A stretch of DNA of 64,000 bases from an uncultured Mediterraneibacter sp. GTDB taxonomy: Bacteria > Bacillota > Clostridia > Lachnospirales > Lachnospiraceae. Below the pieces are notes generated by a model. It made no database searches. It worked only from the letters and a program-made list of their open reading frames with translations, and was not told the DNA's origin. This document shows positions 1-9,350 of this stretch, in pieces; the stretch's first letter is position 1; every line of letters begins with the position of its first letter. Location of the stretch: positions 1 through 64,000 of the forward strand of contig NZ_CAKRGI010000006.1 of NCBI RefSeq assembly GCF_934330165.1, written 5' to 3'. A program made the translations under genes and the position numbers.

Positions 1-87
1 TGCGAAGGAATATCTCTGATTTCCGCGTCCGATCCGTCACTAAGAATTTATATGCCTTCTAAGCGTATCATCACAACAACTACAAAT

Positions 88-1284
88 TTATAATCTCTTT
101 GCGATCGCCTTAATAAATCCTTCGCTGTTCAATACGGTTGGATTTTCAAGTGTTGTGATCAGTGCGAGGTCTTTCGTCATTTCTCCTGCCTCGATCGTAT
201 CAATTGTTGCCTTTTCAAGCTTATCAGCGAACTCCATCAGTTCTTTATTTCCATCAAGCTCTCCTCTTTTTCTGAGAGCACCTGTCCATGCAAAAATCGT
301 TGCAACAGAGTTCGTAGATGTCTCCTCGCCTTTCAGATGCTTATAATAGTGACGCTGTACTGTTCCATGGGCAGCCTCGTATTCATAATATCCGTCCGGA
401 GATACGAGTACGGAAGTCATCATGGCAAGAGATCCAAAAGCGGAGGACACCATATCACTCATTACATCTCCATCATAGTTCTTACATGCCCAAATATATC
501 CGCCTTCTGATTTCATTACACGGGCAACTGCATCATCAATCAGTGTATAGAAATATGTGATTCCTGCTTCTTTGAACTTCTCATCATATTCTGCATCGTA
601 AATTTCCTGGAAGATATCCTTAAATGTATGATCGTACTTTTTAGAGATCGTATCTTTTGTTGCAAACCACAGATCCTGCTTTGTATCCAGTGCATAGGAG
701 AAGCAGCTTCTTGCAAAACTTTCAATAGACTTGTTGATATTATGCATTCCCTGTACGATTCCCGGTCCGTCAAATTCATGTACCAGTTCTTTTGTCTGAC
801 TTCCATCTTCTGCTGTATAAACCAGCTCTACTTTTCCTGCTCCCGGAATTTTCATTTCAGATCCTTTATATACATCACCATACGCATGTCTTGCGATCGT
901 GATCGGCTTTTTCCAGTTCTTAACACACGGCTCAATTCCCTTTACAACAATCGGTGCACGGAACACTGTTCCATCAAGAATTGCACGAATTGTCCCATTC
1001 GGACTTTTCCACATTTCTTTCAGGTCATATTCATCCATACGTGCTGCATTCGGAGTGATCGTTGCACATTTTACGGCTACTTTATATTTCTTAGTCGCAA
1101 GTGCTGAATCGATCGTCACCTGATCATCTGTCTCATTTCTATGCTCAAGACCGAGATCATAATATTCAGTCTTAAGATCAATGTATGGCTCTAAAAGGTT
1201 TTCTTTGATCATCTTCCAAAGAATCCTTGTCATCTCATCTCCATCCATCTCGACCAGTGGGGTTGTCATTTTAATTTTTTCCAT
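88..1284 (-). CDS. icd: NADP-dependent isocitrate dehydrogenase
   Basis: Oxidatively decarboxylates isocitrate to 2-oxoglutarate with NADP, a cytosolic step that feeds glutamate synthesis. The 398-residue product matches the eukaryote-like homodimeric subfamily rather than the E. coli type: it opens with a [17 protein letters not shown] segment and has the isocitrate-binding SPNGTIR loop near residue 95. I chose the ATG at 1284 because AGGAGG lies 9 bases upstream; an in-frame start 24 bases earlier would include that Shine-Dalgarno sequence in the gene. The GntR regulator ends 101 bases upstream on the same strand, so the two may be co-transcribed. The identity is secure from length and motifs. 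Confidence 0.95.
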   Translation of the reverse strand: MEKIKMTTPLVEMDGDEMTRILWKMIKENLLEPYIDLKTEYYDLGLEHRNETDDQVTIDSALATKKYKVAVKCATITPNAARMDEYDLKEMWKSPNGTIRAILDGTVFRAPIVVKGIEPCVKNWKKPITIARHAYGDVYKGSEMKIPGAGKVELVYTAEDGSQTKELVHEFDGPGIVQGMHNINKSIESFARSCFSYALDTKQDLWFATKDTISKKYDHTFKDIFQEIYDAEYDEKFKEAGITYFYTLIDDAVARVMKSEGGYIWACKNYDGDVMSDMVSSAFGSLAMMTSVLVSPDGYYEYEAAHGTVQRHYYKHLKGEETSTNSVATIFAWTGALRKRGELDGNKELMEFADKLEKATIDTIEAGEMTKDLALITTLENPTVLNSEGFIKAIAKRL

Positions 1285-1385
1285 TGTCTGTTTCCTCCTG
1301 CTTATCATTTATATTGACTATTCATTCGTAATTCTGAATGAGTAATTCACGGATCTGATTTTCTGTCAGGCTATAACTCAGTTTT

Positions 1386-2042
1386 CTAATAGCCCTGCTT
1401 TTTCAAATTTTGTATTACATGTAAAATATGTTCATCAGCTAATTGTTCTGCCTGATCGGCATCTCTTTCTTTAATTGCCTGAAGGATCTGCTTATGCTCC
1501 CGGATTGACTTTCTCGCCCGTTCTTCCGACACGATTGAATCTTTTCTTGCCGACTGGACATATTCATGGAAATCTGATAAAACTCTTGCAAGCATACGAC
1601 TGCCTGATGCCTCATACAAAATTGTGTGAAACCGTCCGTCAAGCCCTGTCACCTGCTCTGTATTAAAAGCATTTCCCTTCTTCATTTGAAATTCTGATAA
1701 CAGAATGGTCTCTTCCAATCTGTCAATCTGCTCCTCTGTGATATTCTCCACAGCCCATCTTGCACAAAGACCTTCTAATGTTGACCTCATATAATAAATA
1801 TCCCAGATATCTTTTTTCGAGATGCCATTAACATAAGCTCCTCTGTTCGGCACGATTGAAACCAGACCCTCCAATTCCAACTGACGAAGTGCTTCTCTGA
1901 CCGGAGTTCTACTGACTCCAAGCTCCTTCCCCAGAGTTGCTTCTTTCAATTCATCGTTCTGCTTATATTTTCCTTTCAAAATATCTTCACGGATTCTCTG
2001 GAAAACTCTTCCTCCGAGCGAATGTTCCTGATGCTCTTCCAT
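1386..2042 (-). CDS. GntR-family transcriptional regulator (FadR/FCD type)
   Basis: Predicted DNA-binding repressor. The first ~70 residues form a winged helix with the classic GntR core (LGVSRTPVREALRQLELEGL). The rest is an all-helical FCD ligand-binding domain with the expected scattered His/Asp/Arg (DGRFH near residue 140, REH near 190). The ATG at 2042 is preceded by AGGAG at 7 bases; an in-frame start 81 bases further upstream lacks one. A perfect 24-bp palindrome with the GntR-like centre ATTGTATACAAT covers its own -10 box, so autorepression is likely. The effector is unknown; co-orientation with icd suggests a central-carbon acid, which is inference. Confidence 0.88.
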   Translation of the reverse strand: MEEHQEHSLGGRVFQRIREDILKGKYKQNDELKEATLGKELGVSRTPVREALRQLELEGLVSIVPNRGAYVNGISKKDIWDIYYMRSTLEGLCARWAVENITEEQIDRLEETILLSEFQMKKGNAFNTEQVTGLDGRFHTILYEASGSRMLARVLSDFHEYVQSARKDSIVSEERARKSIREHKQILQAIKERDADQAEQLADEHILHVIQNLKKQGY

Positions 2043-2126
2043 TTTGTCTCCTCTCATCCTTTTTCCCACAATGGGCAATGCACGAACCAACGATACACTC
2101 CAGTATCTCTTTTCGCTTTGCACTCT

Positions 2127-2161
2127 TGTATAATTGTATACAATTATACATTTTTTGTCAA
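2127..2161 (-). promoter_or_regulatory. Promoter with overlapping GntR-type operator
   Basis: Read on the minus strand: TTGACA (2156-2161), a 17-base spacer, then TACAAT (2133-2138). Bases 2127-2150 form a perfect 24-bp palindrome centred on ATTGTATACAAT, the core typical of FCD-type GntR operators, so bound repressor would cover the -10 box. It lies 85 bases upstream of the GntR start. Confidence 0.8.
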
Positions 2162-2224
2162 GTTTGGATTTGCTGAATTCATTGATCTAGATTTTTCAAA
2201 AACATTCATTGTCTTAAGAACCCC

Positions 2225-2270
2225 CAAAGGCACGACCTCATGTAATCTACATAAAGATCGTGCCTTTTAT
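2225..2270 (-). terminator. Hairpin terminator after the GH20 gene
   Basis: The stem AAAGGCACGA / TCGTGCCTTT encloses a ~20-base loop. It lies between the 3' end of the GH20 gene and the upstream region of the GntR gene, which are on the same strand. The minus-strand T run is short, so termination may be partial. Confidence 0.6.
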
Positions 2271-2302
2271 TTTCAATAATGAGCCTCCTCTGTGAACTGC
2301 TC

Positions 2303-5300
2303 TTAAATAATATCTCTGTGCTTTTTCAACTCCCATGCAGCAAGCAGTATTATCGCTGACGTAACGAATAATAAAACTGATTTTTCTGCATTCAGAGGAT
2401 CTCCTGTCTTAACCGCTGTATCATTTTTCCCTGAAACTGAAGCATCCTTATTTCCTGATGCCTGATTTCCATTTGATAGTTTATCAGATGTTGATGGCCA
2501 ATCCGCATTGGACGGCTGATCAGGGGTGGATGGCTGCTCAGGATTGGACGGCTGCTCAGGGTTGGACGGCTGCTCAGGGTTGGACGGCTGCTCAGGGTTA
2601 TCTGTACCTGCATCATTTTTCTCAAATTCTGCTGAAACACTTACTGCTCCTGCCGGCATCACAAATGAATAGCTATGGTCTGCTTCCTCCGTAAGCTCTA
2701 CCACGGAATCATTCTCCATTACCGCCTTTACAGCCTTAAGTTTATATCCGTCATCTGCAGATACTATAACGGTGATCTTGTCTCCTTCTTTTGACTCATT
2801 TTCCGAAACTGTGAGACTTCCGTTTTTCGGCTGAACCACTGTAACAGAGTAGGTCTTTTCCGGCTCTGGTTTTGTACTGTAATTCTGCAATGCCGAAGCC
2901 AGCTCTGTTCTTACATTCTCTATCTCTTCAAACGTTGCAAGTTTATTATTCTTCAAGGAAGAAGCATAAACTGCGGCATTTACAAGTCTCAATTCTGTTG
3001 AATCCGTTGACTCAAAACCGAGTCCATCTTTTTCTATTAACTCTTCTGCCTGCTTCAGCAGCATATTTAACTGAGTTTTATCAACTGTCTCATATACTTT
3101 AAATTCCTGGATCATGTATGTTCCTGAAGATGCATTAGATGCAATTCCCTGCATTTTCACATATCTTGCCTCAGTTGGTTCATCAAGGCTTACTGTATTG
3201 AAAAAATCACCATTTCCGCGTACTTCTTTTGCAGTTGTCCAGTTTTCTCCGTCATCCGATACAAGAATATTAAAGTCTTTTCCTTTTCCACCGTATCTCC
3301 ACTGAATCTCAATTTCGCTGACTGTTCTGGTCTCCCCAAGATCCACACATAAAGAACTGTCTGCATGATAGCCTTTCCAGAATGAATTCATCTCTGAAGT
3401 ATTTGTATCCGGCTTCGCTGTTGTATCTTCTTTTTCAGTAAATGCATCTCCATCAAATGCCTTAAAAGCGACATTGATCCTTCGTTCTGCATTGTCAACT
3501 GCATCTCCTGATTTGTAGGAAATACCGCCTGCTGCTTTATTCTGTGCAACATTCGTCTTGACTGTAGTTTCACTCCAGTCATCTGTATAGTATTCTGCTG
3601 CCTCTTCTGCTGACAGTGCCTGATTGTAAACCTGAAGATTTGCCATCCTTCCATGCAGGTTTTCTCCAATCTTTTCCAGCGGAAGAAGAACGGAAGAATT
3701 AAGTGTTGTTATTGCACCACTTGCCAGTCCGTCTGCATCTGACTTCTGTGAAAGGAATGTCTGCAGCTGTCCATTTACATAAAGTTTGGTTCCCTGGAAT
3801 GTTCCTACGAGCATGATCTTCGCTGTAGAATCATCGGTCGGTACTGTATAGTTGAAATCTCTTGTAAAGTAATTTACATTGGCTGATAAATGACCGCTCT
3901 CTGTTCCTGCGATCTGAATCTGTCCATCATAACCTGAGAACAGGGAAGATTCTGTTGTATTTTTTGCAGCTTCTTCCGAATCTACTTTCAGGTCAAATGC
4001 TACTGTATATGGATAAGAAAGCGTCTTAAGCGGAGTTGTCAATGCTGTACCGTCAAAAGACAAATATCCGTCTTCACTGATCTCTGATCCATTTCCAAGT
4101 GTTCCGTTATAGCCGTTACCGCTTGTATCATAAACTGTCTTTCCATCAGAAGATACATTCTTGAAATCATAATCCAGTACCAGGGATGAGTCTGAATCCA
4201 CCTGCATTGCAATGTCTGTTCCCGGGCCTTCTGCAAGTTTTGCAGCTCTCATCTCATACTTTTCAAATGTATCTGAATCATCCGTTCCGCCCCAGGTCTT
4301 CTCGCTTACAATCGCTGTTGCCCTGAGAACTCTCTGGTGAATATCCCTTTCTGTCATACCTTCCTGGCTCTGATCTCCCCAGATAGCAGCCTTTGCTCCA
4401 AGAAGATTTGGCTCACCCAAAAGTACATTATTTGCTCCAAAAATCGTTGGATTCCAGTCATTGAACAAATATTCTGCATTTGGTACATCACGGTTCGTTC
4501 TGCCCGGATTTCCATATAAATATGCATCACGGCAGTTTACAATTCCATATCCCTCTGCTGCACGTGCTTTTGCATTTTCATAATTTGTTGCCCAGATATC
4601 CAGCTGATAGTTGGACGTAAGATCCACATCAGAAAGTACAGTAGATGCTGTTGAGAACATTCCTGTTCCGGCACCCCACATTCTGATCTTTGTATCAGAT
4701 CCTAAATTGCCCTGAATCGTCTGTCTGAGCTGATCCGCGAACTGTGCGAACTGGTCTTTTGGGGTATGATCCCAGTATTCATCCGCTCCGATATGTACTA
4801 CCTCACCTGAAATCGTCGGAGAATCTCCCTCTGTATACTCATTCCACAAAGTCTTTGCAAAGCGGAGTGCTCTTTCAGCATTTGCCCCCTGCAGATCCAG
4901 AAGCTCCAGACCTCCCTTTGTAGTTACGTTGGTACTTCTACTGCGGATCCCTCCCTGCAGCCAGTCAATGCCATCCGGATTTTCATCTGCATACTTATTA
5001 TATAAAAGAGAATGTCCCGGAAGATCGATCTCGGTCAGCATATGGATCCCAAGACCTGAACAGGTCTGCTGCAATTCCTGCCACTCTTCCTTCGTGTAGG
5101 TCGGATTGCCCTGATAATCTTCATTATTCAGATAATAATCCTCATTCACAAGAGCTGATGGAATGCCCGCATGCTTCACTTCAGATGTCAGTGACGGGAA
5201 TTCATCACTCTCCAGCCGATGGAATCCGGCATGTGTCTCATTGCTTGCAAACGCTGTATTACAGTTATCATTATCATTAATGTGGAGATGATATTCGTTC

Positions 5301-6796
5301 ATCTTATACCACAGCATGACCCTGGCATAATCCTGAAGCTGTGACAGTCTGTATGGTGTACGTGCCACATCCAGCATGATTCCCCGCACCTCGTAAGCCG
5401 GATAATCTCTCGTAATACCTTTTGGAACTGTTCTGTTATCCTCTGCCTGATCCAGAATCTGCTCCACCGTGATCGTTCCGTACAGGCATCCTGTATAGGT
5501 TGGAGCACAAATATGGACACCCTCATCATCGGTCTTTAACAGATATCCCTCATCCCCGACTCCATATGTATCATCCGTCTGTGACTCAATATAAATATCG
5601 TTGGAGGAAGATGGTGCATTTCCTTCTTCTACAGTAAGATCCAGTCCTGAAATTTCCTTTAAATCTTCCTGCATATTCCAGGCTGCTTCGCGGATTCCTA
5701 CATCTGCAGTATCGTTATAAATAATCTTTGAACTTTCTGTCAGTTCAAAATCCCCCTCATATCCATACCACTCCTGGAGACTTGGTATCACTTCTGGCTT
5801 TTCATTCGGAGCTGATACTTCCGGGAAGTTTCCATCCGGATAATTGCCGCTGTGATCCTGGATCGTTACTTCTATATTCTTCTCCGCATACTCATCCGGA
5901 TTCTTTTTATTCTCTACTCTGACAAGCAGTGTCACATTACGGTCACCGATATTATAATCACTGATCTGACCATCATTGCTGACTACATTCTCCAGGCTGC
6001 TGCCTCTTACATACGCATTCACACCTCTGGCAGTTCCTGTATTTACAGTGATCTGACCATCCTCAATCTGTAATGAATCTGCCGTGATGCCAGCCAGCGT
6101 TCCATTCACATCTGCACTTTCATTCTGGGAAAAGACCTGAACTTCCCGAAGATTGACATTATTTCCGGCTGCCTGTGCATTTACTTTCCTGATATACATT
6201 AAGACATATCTCTTCAGCTTTGCATCCACTGCCAGTGCCGGACTGCTCGTTGTAGTAATTGTATCCGTATTTGCACTGGTATCAGCGATATTCTGTCCTT
6301 CACCATTGGCAACCAGACCATTTGCTGAAGGTCTGCTGACACTGACAATACTTGTCCAGTTGTTCAGGTCAACATCCGTGCTTCCCGCTGTCAGTGTTGA
6401 CTCATCTGCTGTATAAAGCTCATATTCCATCGGCCATACTTTCATGTTGTACCAGAGCCTGATCGATGAAATATCCTCTTCCTCCGCATCTTCTCCGCGG
6501 TCGATCTGAATCCACTGAGCAGTCTGTTCTTCAGAATCCTTGCTGCTTCCTGATGCTGCTCCCCAGTTCTTCATATCTGCCGAATTCCACTGAACTGCCT
6601 CCGAAGTAACTCCATCCACAGCGTATTCCGGTCCATAACCGTTCGCTGTAGACGAGGCGATCGTCATCTTGCCCTGGACAAGATTCTCCATCTGCACATT
6701 TTCTTCCGCATAAACTCCTGTCGGAACATATGTGGCTGCACCTGTAAATACAAGTGAAAATGCTGCAATAAGAGAAAGCAGTCTCTTCTCTTTCAT
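2303..6796 (-). CDS. Cell-wall-anchored GH20 beta-hexosaminidase / lacto-N-biosidase-like enzyme
   Basis: A secreted 1,497-residue glycosidase expected to cleave terminal HexNAc or lacto-N-biose from mucin or milk-type glycans at the cell surface. Visible domains: signal peptide (1-30, ending VYA-EE); F5/8-type galactose-binding module (~35-225); GH20b-like domain (~335-465); GH20 TIM barrel (~468-860) with catalytic Asp672-Glu673 in HIGADEYW; LamG/concanavalin-like domain (~870-1080); second F5/8C module (~1105-1270); FIVAR helical domain; a bacterial beta-repeat; a PEQPSN linker; then VKTGD at 1462-1466, a hydrophobic stretch and a KKHR tail. The sorting motif lacks the canonical LP. Bacterial lacto-N-biosidases also pair GH20 with galactose-binding modules, so the exact substrate is open. 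Confidence 0.85.
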   Translation of the reverse strand: MKEKRLLSLIAAFSLVFTGAATYVPTGVYAEENVQMENLVQGKMTIASSTANGYGPEYAVDGVTSEAVQWNSADMKNWGAASGSSKDSEEQTAQWIQIDRGEDAEEEDISSIRLWYNMKVWPMEYELYTADESTLTAGSTDVDLNNWTSIVSVSRPSANGLVANGEGQNIADTSANTDTITTTSSPALAVDAKLKRYVLMYIRKVNAQAAGNNVNLREVQVFSQNESADVNGTLAGITADSLQIEDGQITVNTGTARGVNAYVRGSSLENVVSNDGQISDYNIGDRNVTLLVRVENKKNPDEYAEKNIEVTIQDHSGNYPDGNFPEVSAPNEKPEVIPSLQEWYGYEGDFELTESSKIIYNDTADVGIREAAWNMQEDLKEISGLDLTVEEGNAPSSSNDIYIESQTDDTYGVGDEGYLLKTDDEGVHICAPTYTGCLYGTITVEQILDQAEDNRTVPKGITRDYPAYEVRGIMLDVARTPYRLSQLQDYARVMLWYKMNEYHLHINDNDNCNTAFASNETHAGFHRLESDEFPSLTSEVKHAGIPSALVNEDYYLNNEDYQGNPTYTKEEWQELQQTCSGLGIHMLTEIDLPGHSLLYNKYADENPDGIDWLQGGIRSRSTNVTTKGGLELLDLQGANAERALRFAKTLWNEYTEGDSPTISGEVVHIGADEYWDHTPKDQFAQFADQLRQTIQGNLGSDTKIRMWGAGTGMFSTASTVLSDVDLTSNYQLDIWATNYENAKARAAEGYGIVNCRDAYLYGNPGRTNRDVPNAEYLFNDWNPTIFGANNVLLGEPNLLGAKAAIWGDQSQEGMTERDIHQRVLRATAIVSEKTWGGTDDSDTFEKYEMRAAKLAEGPGTDIAMQVDSDSSLVLDYDFKNVSSDGKTVYDTSGNGYNGTLGNGSEISEDGYLSFDGTALTTPLKTLSYPYTVAFDLKVDSEEAAKNTTESSLFSGYDGQIQIAGTESGHLSANVNYFTRDFNYTVPTDDSTAKIMLVGTFQGTKLYVNGQLQTFLSQKSDADGLASGAITTLNSSVLLPLEKIGENLHGRMANLQVYNQALSAEEAAEYYTDDWSETTVKTNVAQNKAAGGISYKSGDAVDNAERRINVAFKAFDGDAFTEKEDTTAKPDTNTSEMNSFWKGYHADSSLCVDLGETRTVSEIEIQWRYGGKGKDFNILVSDDGENWTTAKEVRGNGDFFNTVSLDEPTEARYVKMQGIASNASSGTYMIQEFKVYETVDKTQLNMLLKQAEELIEKDGLGFESTDSTELRLVNAAVYASSLKNNKLATFEEIENVRTELASALQNYSTKPEPEKTYSVTVVQPKNGSLTVSENESKEGDKITVIVSADDGYKLKAVKAVMENDSVVELTEEADHSYSFVMPAGAVSVSAEFEKNDAGTDNPEQPSNPEQPSNPEQPSNPEQPSTPDQPSNADWPSTSDKLSNGNQASGNKDASVSGKNDTAVKTGDPLNAEKSVLLFVTSAIILLAAWELKKHRDII
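2522..2599 (-). repeat. Tandem 18-bp repeats encoding a PEQPSN linker
   Basis: About four near-identical 18-bp units inside the GH20 gene encode the Pro-rich wall-spanning linker before the sorting signal. Copy number probably varies between strains. Confidence 0.85.
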
Positions 6797-6978
6797 ATAA
6801 ATTCCTCTCTTCCTTCTATTTATATAACTCTCATATAACTCATTTGTGCAAAATTATACCATATTTTTCCTATAAAATCCAATTAATTTATACAATTTTT
6901 CCATAAAGCAGGTCAGGTACTCTATTCAAAATACTTATACGCTGCGTAAATATTTTAAAGAAACTGAATCCGTATATA

Positions 6979-7022
6979 AAAAAGCATCATCCTGTGTAAT
7001 CTCCACACAGGATGATGCTTTT
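6979..7022 (-). terminator. Intrinsic terminator of rpsO
   Basis: A 17-bp perfect stem (AAAGCATCATCCTGTGT and its complement) with a short loop, flanked by A and T runs, lies 20 bases beyond the rpsO stop. Confidence 0.9.
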
Positions 7023-7041
7023 AATAACATCCGCTCTGCAA

Positions 7042-7308
7042 TTATTTTCTAAGACCAAGTTTCTCGATCAAAGCACGATATCTTTCGATATCAATCTTTT
7101 TAAGGTATGCAAGAAGTCCTCTTCTCTGTCCTACCATCTTCAGAAGTCCTCTTCTTGAGTGGTGATCCTTCGGATTAGCCTTGAAGTGATCTGTCAGCTC
7201 GTTAATTCTTGCTGTCAGGATAGCAACCTGTACTTCCGGTGATCCTGTATCTCCCTCTGTTCTTCCAAATTCTTTGATGATAGCCTGCTTCTTTTCTTTT
7301 GCGATCAT
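7042..7308 (-). CDS. rpsO: 30S ribosomal protein S15
   Basis: Binds 16S rRNA early in assembly of the small-subunit platform. The 88 residues are full length and carry the family hallmarks: [19 protein letters not shown] and [22 protein letters not shown]. It follows ribF on the same strand but has its own promoter, leader and terminator, so it can be transcribed alone. AAGGAGG precedes the ATG. The structured leader suggests the S15 autoregulation known in several bacteria. Confidence 0.98.
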   Translation of the reverse strand: MIAKEKKQAIIKEFGRTEGDTGSPEVQVAILTARINELTDHFKANPKDHHSRRGLLKMVGQRRGLLAYLKKIDIERYRALIEKLGLRK

Positions 7309-7407
7309 GTTCTTTTCCTCCTTAAAATTCTTGATATAACCGCCTGGTATTAAGCAATGGTCGGAGTGATCCGATTACCGAACACCGGCTGATTCATAAC
7401 CTTTGCT
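7309..7407 (-). promoter_or_regulatory. rpsO 5' leader, candidate S15-binding element
   Basis: A 99-base untranslated leader between the -10 box and the rpsO start contains GC-rich complementary segments (CGGTGTTCGG, ATCGGATCACTCCGA, CCAGGCGG). Such leaders bind S15 in other bacteria; here this is inference from position and base-pairing potential. Confidence 0.45.
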
Positions 7408-7436
7408 AGTATAGCACAGGGGAACATTCTTGTAAA
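7408..7436 (-). promoter_or_regulatory. rpsO promoter
   Basis: Minus strand TTTACA (7431-7436), 17-base spacer, TATACT (7408-7413), placed ~100 bases before rpsO and within the ribF-rpsO gap. Confidence 0.75.
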
Positions 7437-7522
7437 GAACTATTTTCCCGAATCATTTCTGAATGTAACCTTCCCTGATGAATGATCTCTGAACCCTGTC
7501 CCCACAGCTCTATCCTGATCCA

Positions 7523-8431
7523 TCAGCTTTTTTTCAGTGGATGTTCCCGGAAATATTCCTCACCATATCGCATATCCTGCATCACACACGCCCTCAGTTC
7601 TTTCACAGAATCAAATCTTGTCTCCGGACGCTCAAACTCCAGGAATTGGATCGTAATGCATTTTCCATATGCATCCCCTTCATAATCATAAACATAAACT
7701 TCAAATAATTCTCTCTGTTCCTGCGTTACTGTCGGCTTCACTCCTGCATTTCCCACACCACCATACCATTTTCCGTCAATCAGGACCTGGCAGGCATAAA
7801 CTCCGTACCGCGGAAGAATCTTCCCATCCTGTGGTGCGACATTCATCGTCGGAAATCCCAAAGTACGCCCCAGTTCCCGTCCATGTTCTACAATTCCCGT
7901 CATTTCATAAGGATAGCCCAAAAGTTCCTGTGCCAGCCGGATATTTCCATGGGACAAAGCCTCCCGTACATAGGTACTGCTGATCTCACGGTCTCCCAAA
8001 CGTGCTTTTTCTACCACATCAACAGTATAATCATATTTCTGTGCATATCGCTCCAGCATCTGATGATCCCCGCGTTTTCGATACCCGAAGGAAAAATCCG
8101 AACCAACGACAATATGTGCCACATGAAGCTTTTCGTAAAGGATGTTCTGAATAAACCGTTCAGCTTCCATTGTCATCAGATCTCCGGTAAATGGATAATC
8201 GATCAGATAATCCACTTTTCCATCCAGTAATTTTTTTCTTTCTTCTTTTGTCATCAGACAGTTTCTCTGCATATCAAATGCACATACAACACTGACACAG
8301 TCGTTTCCTGCATAAGAACAAATCTTTTCGATCAGTTTCTGATGTCCTCTGTGAAGCCCGTCAAATTTTCCAAGAGTTACGGCTGTTCTTTTTCCCTCTC
8401 TGAAAGCATCAATTCCTTTTATATACTGCAT
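7523..8431 (-). CDS. ribF: Bifunctional riboflavin kinase / FAD synthetase
   Basis: Makes FMN from riboflavin and ATP, then FAD from FMN and ATP, in the cytosol. The N-terminal nucleotidyltransferase half has GKFDGLHRGHQ near residue 22 and the YRKRG segment near 120. The C-terminal flavokinase half has GRTLGFPTMNV near residue 190. At 302 residues it is family length. It starts 2 bases after truB ends, so the two are translationally linked at the distal end of the rimP operon, a common Firmicute arrangement. Confidence 0.96.
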   Translation of the reverse strand: MQYIKGIDAFREGKRTAVTLGKFDGLHRGHQKLIEKICSYAGNDCVSVVCAFDMQRNCLMTKEERKKLLDGKVDYLIDYPFTGDLMTMEAERFIQNILYEKLHVAHIVVGSDFSFGYRKRGDHQMLERYAQKYDYTVDVVEKARLGDREISSTYVREALSHGNIRLAQELLGYPYEMTGIVEHGRELGRTLGFPTMNVAPQDGKILPRYGVYACQVLIDGKWYGGVGNAGVKPTVTQEQRELFEVYVYDYEGDAYGKCITIQFLEFERPETRFDSVKELRACVMQDMRYGEEYFREHPLKKS

Positions 8432-8433
8432 AA

Positions 8434-9348
8434 TTACCTCAATTCTTCCGGGTCAAGGAACATCTTTACAAGATGGAACATTTTTCTATCTTCCATATAC
8501 CGGTAAACCCCGATAAAATGTCCCTGTGCATCATATACTCTGACCTTTTCGCCGGAACAGAATTTTCCGTCTTCTGATAACTGGTTTTTGAAAAAATCAT
8601 TTCCATTATAGGCTTTGGAAATATATTTCTCAGCAGGGACAACGGACTGTAATTCACTGAACATCTGATCCAGTGGGATCAGTGCATCTTCCAGTCTGCC
8701 ATTTTGTGCAAGATCACGTAGTTCCTCTAATTTCAGACTGTCTTTCAACTCGAATCTCCCGACTTTTGTCCTGGTCAGTTCTTCCATACAGCCACCTGTT
8801 CCGAGCCGATTTCCTATATCATGACAAAGAGTGCGGATATACGTTCCCTTTGAACATGTCACTTCCATCCTTACTCTCGGCAACTGTATTTTTTTGATAT
8901 GGATCTGATAAATGGTTACTTTTCTGCTTTTACGTTCTACCGTCTTTCCCTCTCTCGCAAGCTCATACAGCTTTTTTCCATTGACTTTCAGTGCAGAATA
9001 CATTGGAGGGATCTGATCGTATGTGCCTTTGAAGTTTTCAATCACTTTTGTCACTTCTGCTTCATTCAGATGGTCTGTCGGATGTTCTTTCAGTATCTCC
9101 CCTGAAATATCCTGCGTATCCGTTGTCTTTCCCAGTAACAGTACTGTCTCATAAGTCTTATCGTGGTCTGTCAGAAGATCGCATACCTTTGTTGCACGCC
9201 CCAGACAAACAGGAAGCACCCCTGTCGCATCAGGATCAAGGGTGCCTGTATGACCAATCTTTTTCTGACCGGCAATCTTACGCAGAATGGCAACTACATC
9301 ATGGGATGTATATCCTTTTTCTTTATATACATTTATAATTCCATTCAT
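8434..9348 (-). CDS. truB: tRNA pseudouridine(55) synthase
   Basis: Isomerises U55 in the T-loop of tRNAs. The 304-residue protein shows motif I (NVYKEKGYTSHDVV) and the catalytic loop GHTGTLDPDATGVLP with the nucleophile Asp38, then a C-terminal PUA-like domain with short beta segments (residues ~230-300). It follows nrnA after 2 bases and precedes ribF by 2 bases, in the conserved rbfA-nrnA-truB-ribF order. Confidence 0.97.
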   Translation of the reverse strand: MNGIINVYKEKGYTSHDVVAILRKIAGQKKIGHTGTLDPDATGVLPVCLGRATKVCDLLTDHDKTYETVLLLGKTTDTQDISGEILKEHPTDHLNEAEVTKVIENFKGTYDQIPPMYSALKVNGKKLYELAREGKTVERKSRKVTIYQIHIKKIQLPRVRMEVTCSKGTYIRTLCHDIGNRLGTGGCMEELTRTKVGRFELKDSLKLEELRDLAQNGRLEDALIPLDQMFSELQSVVPAEKYISKAYNGNDFFKNQLSEDGKFCSGEKVRVYDAQGHFIGVYRYMEDRKMFHLVKMFLDPEELR

Positions 9349-9350
9349 TC

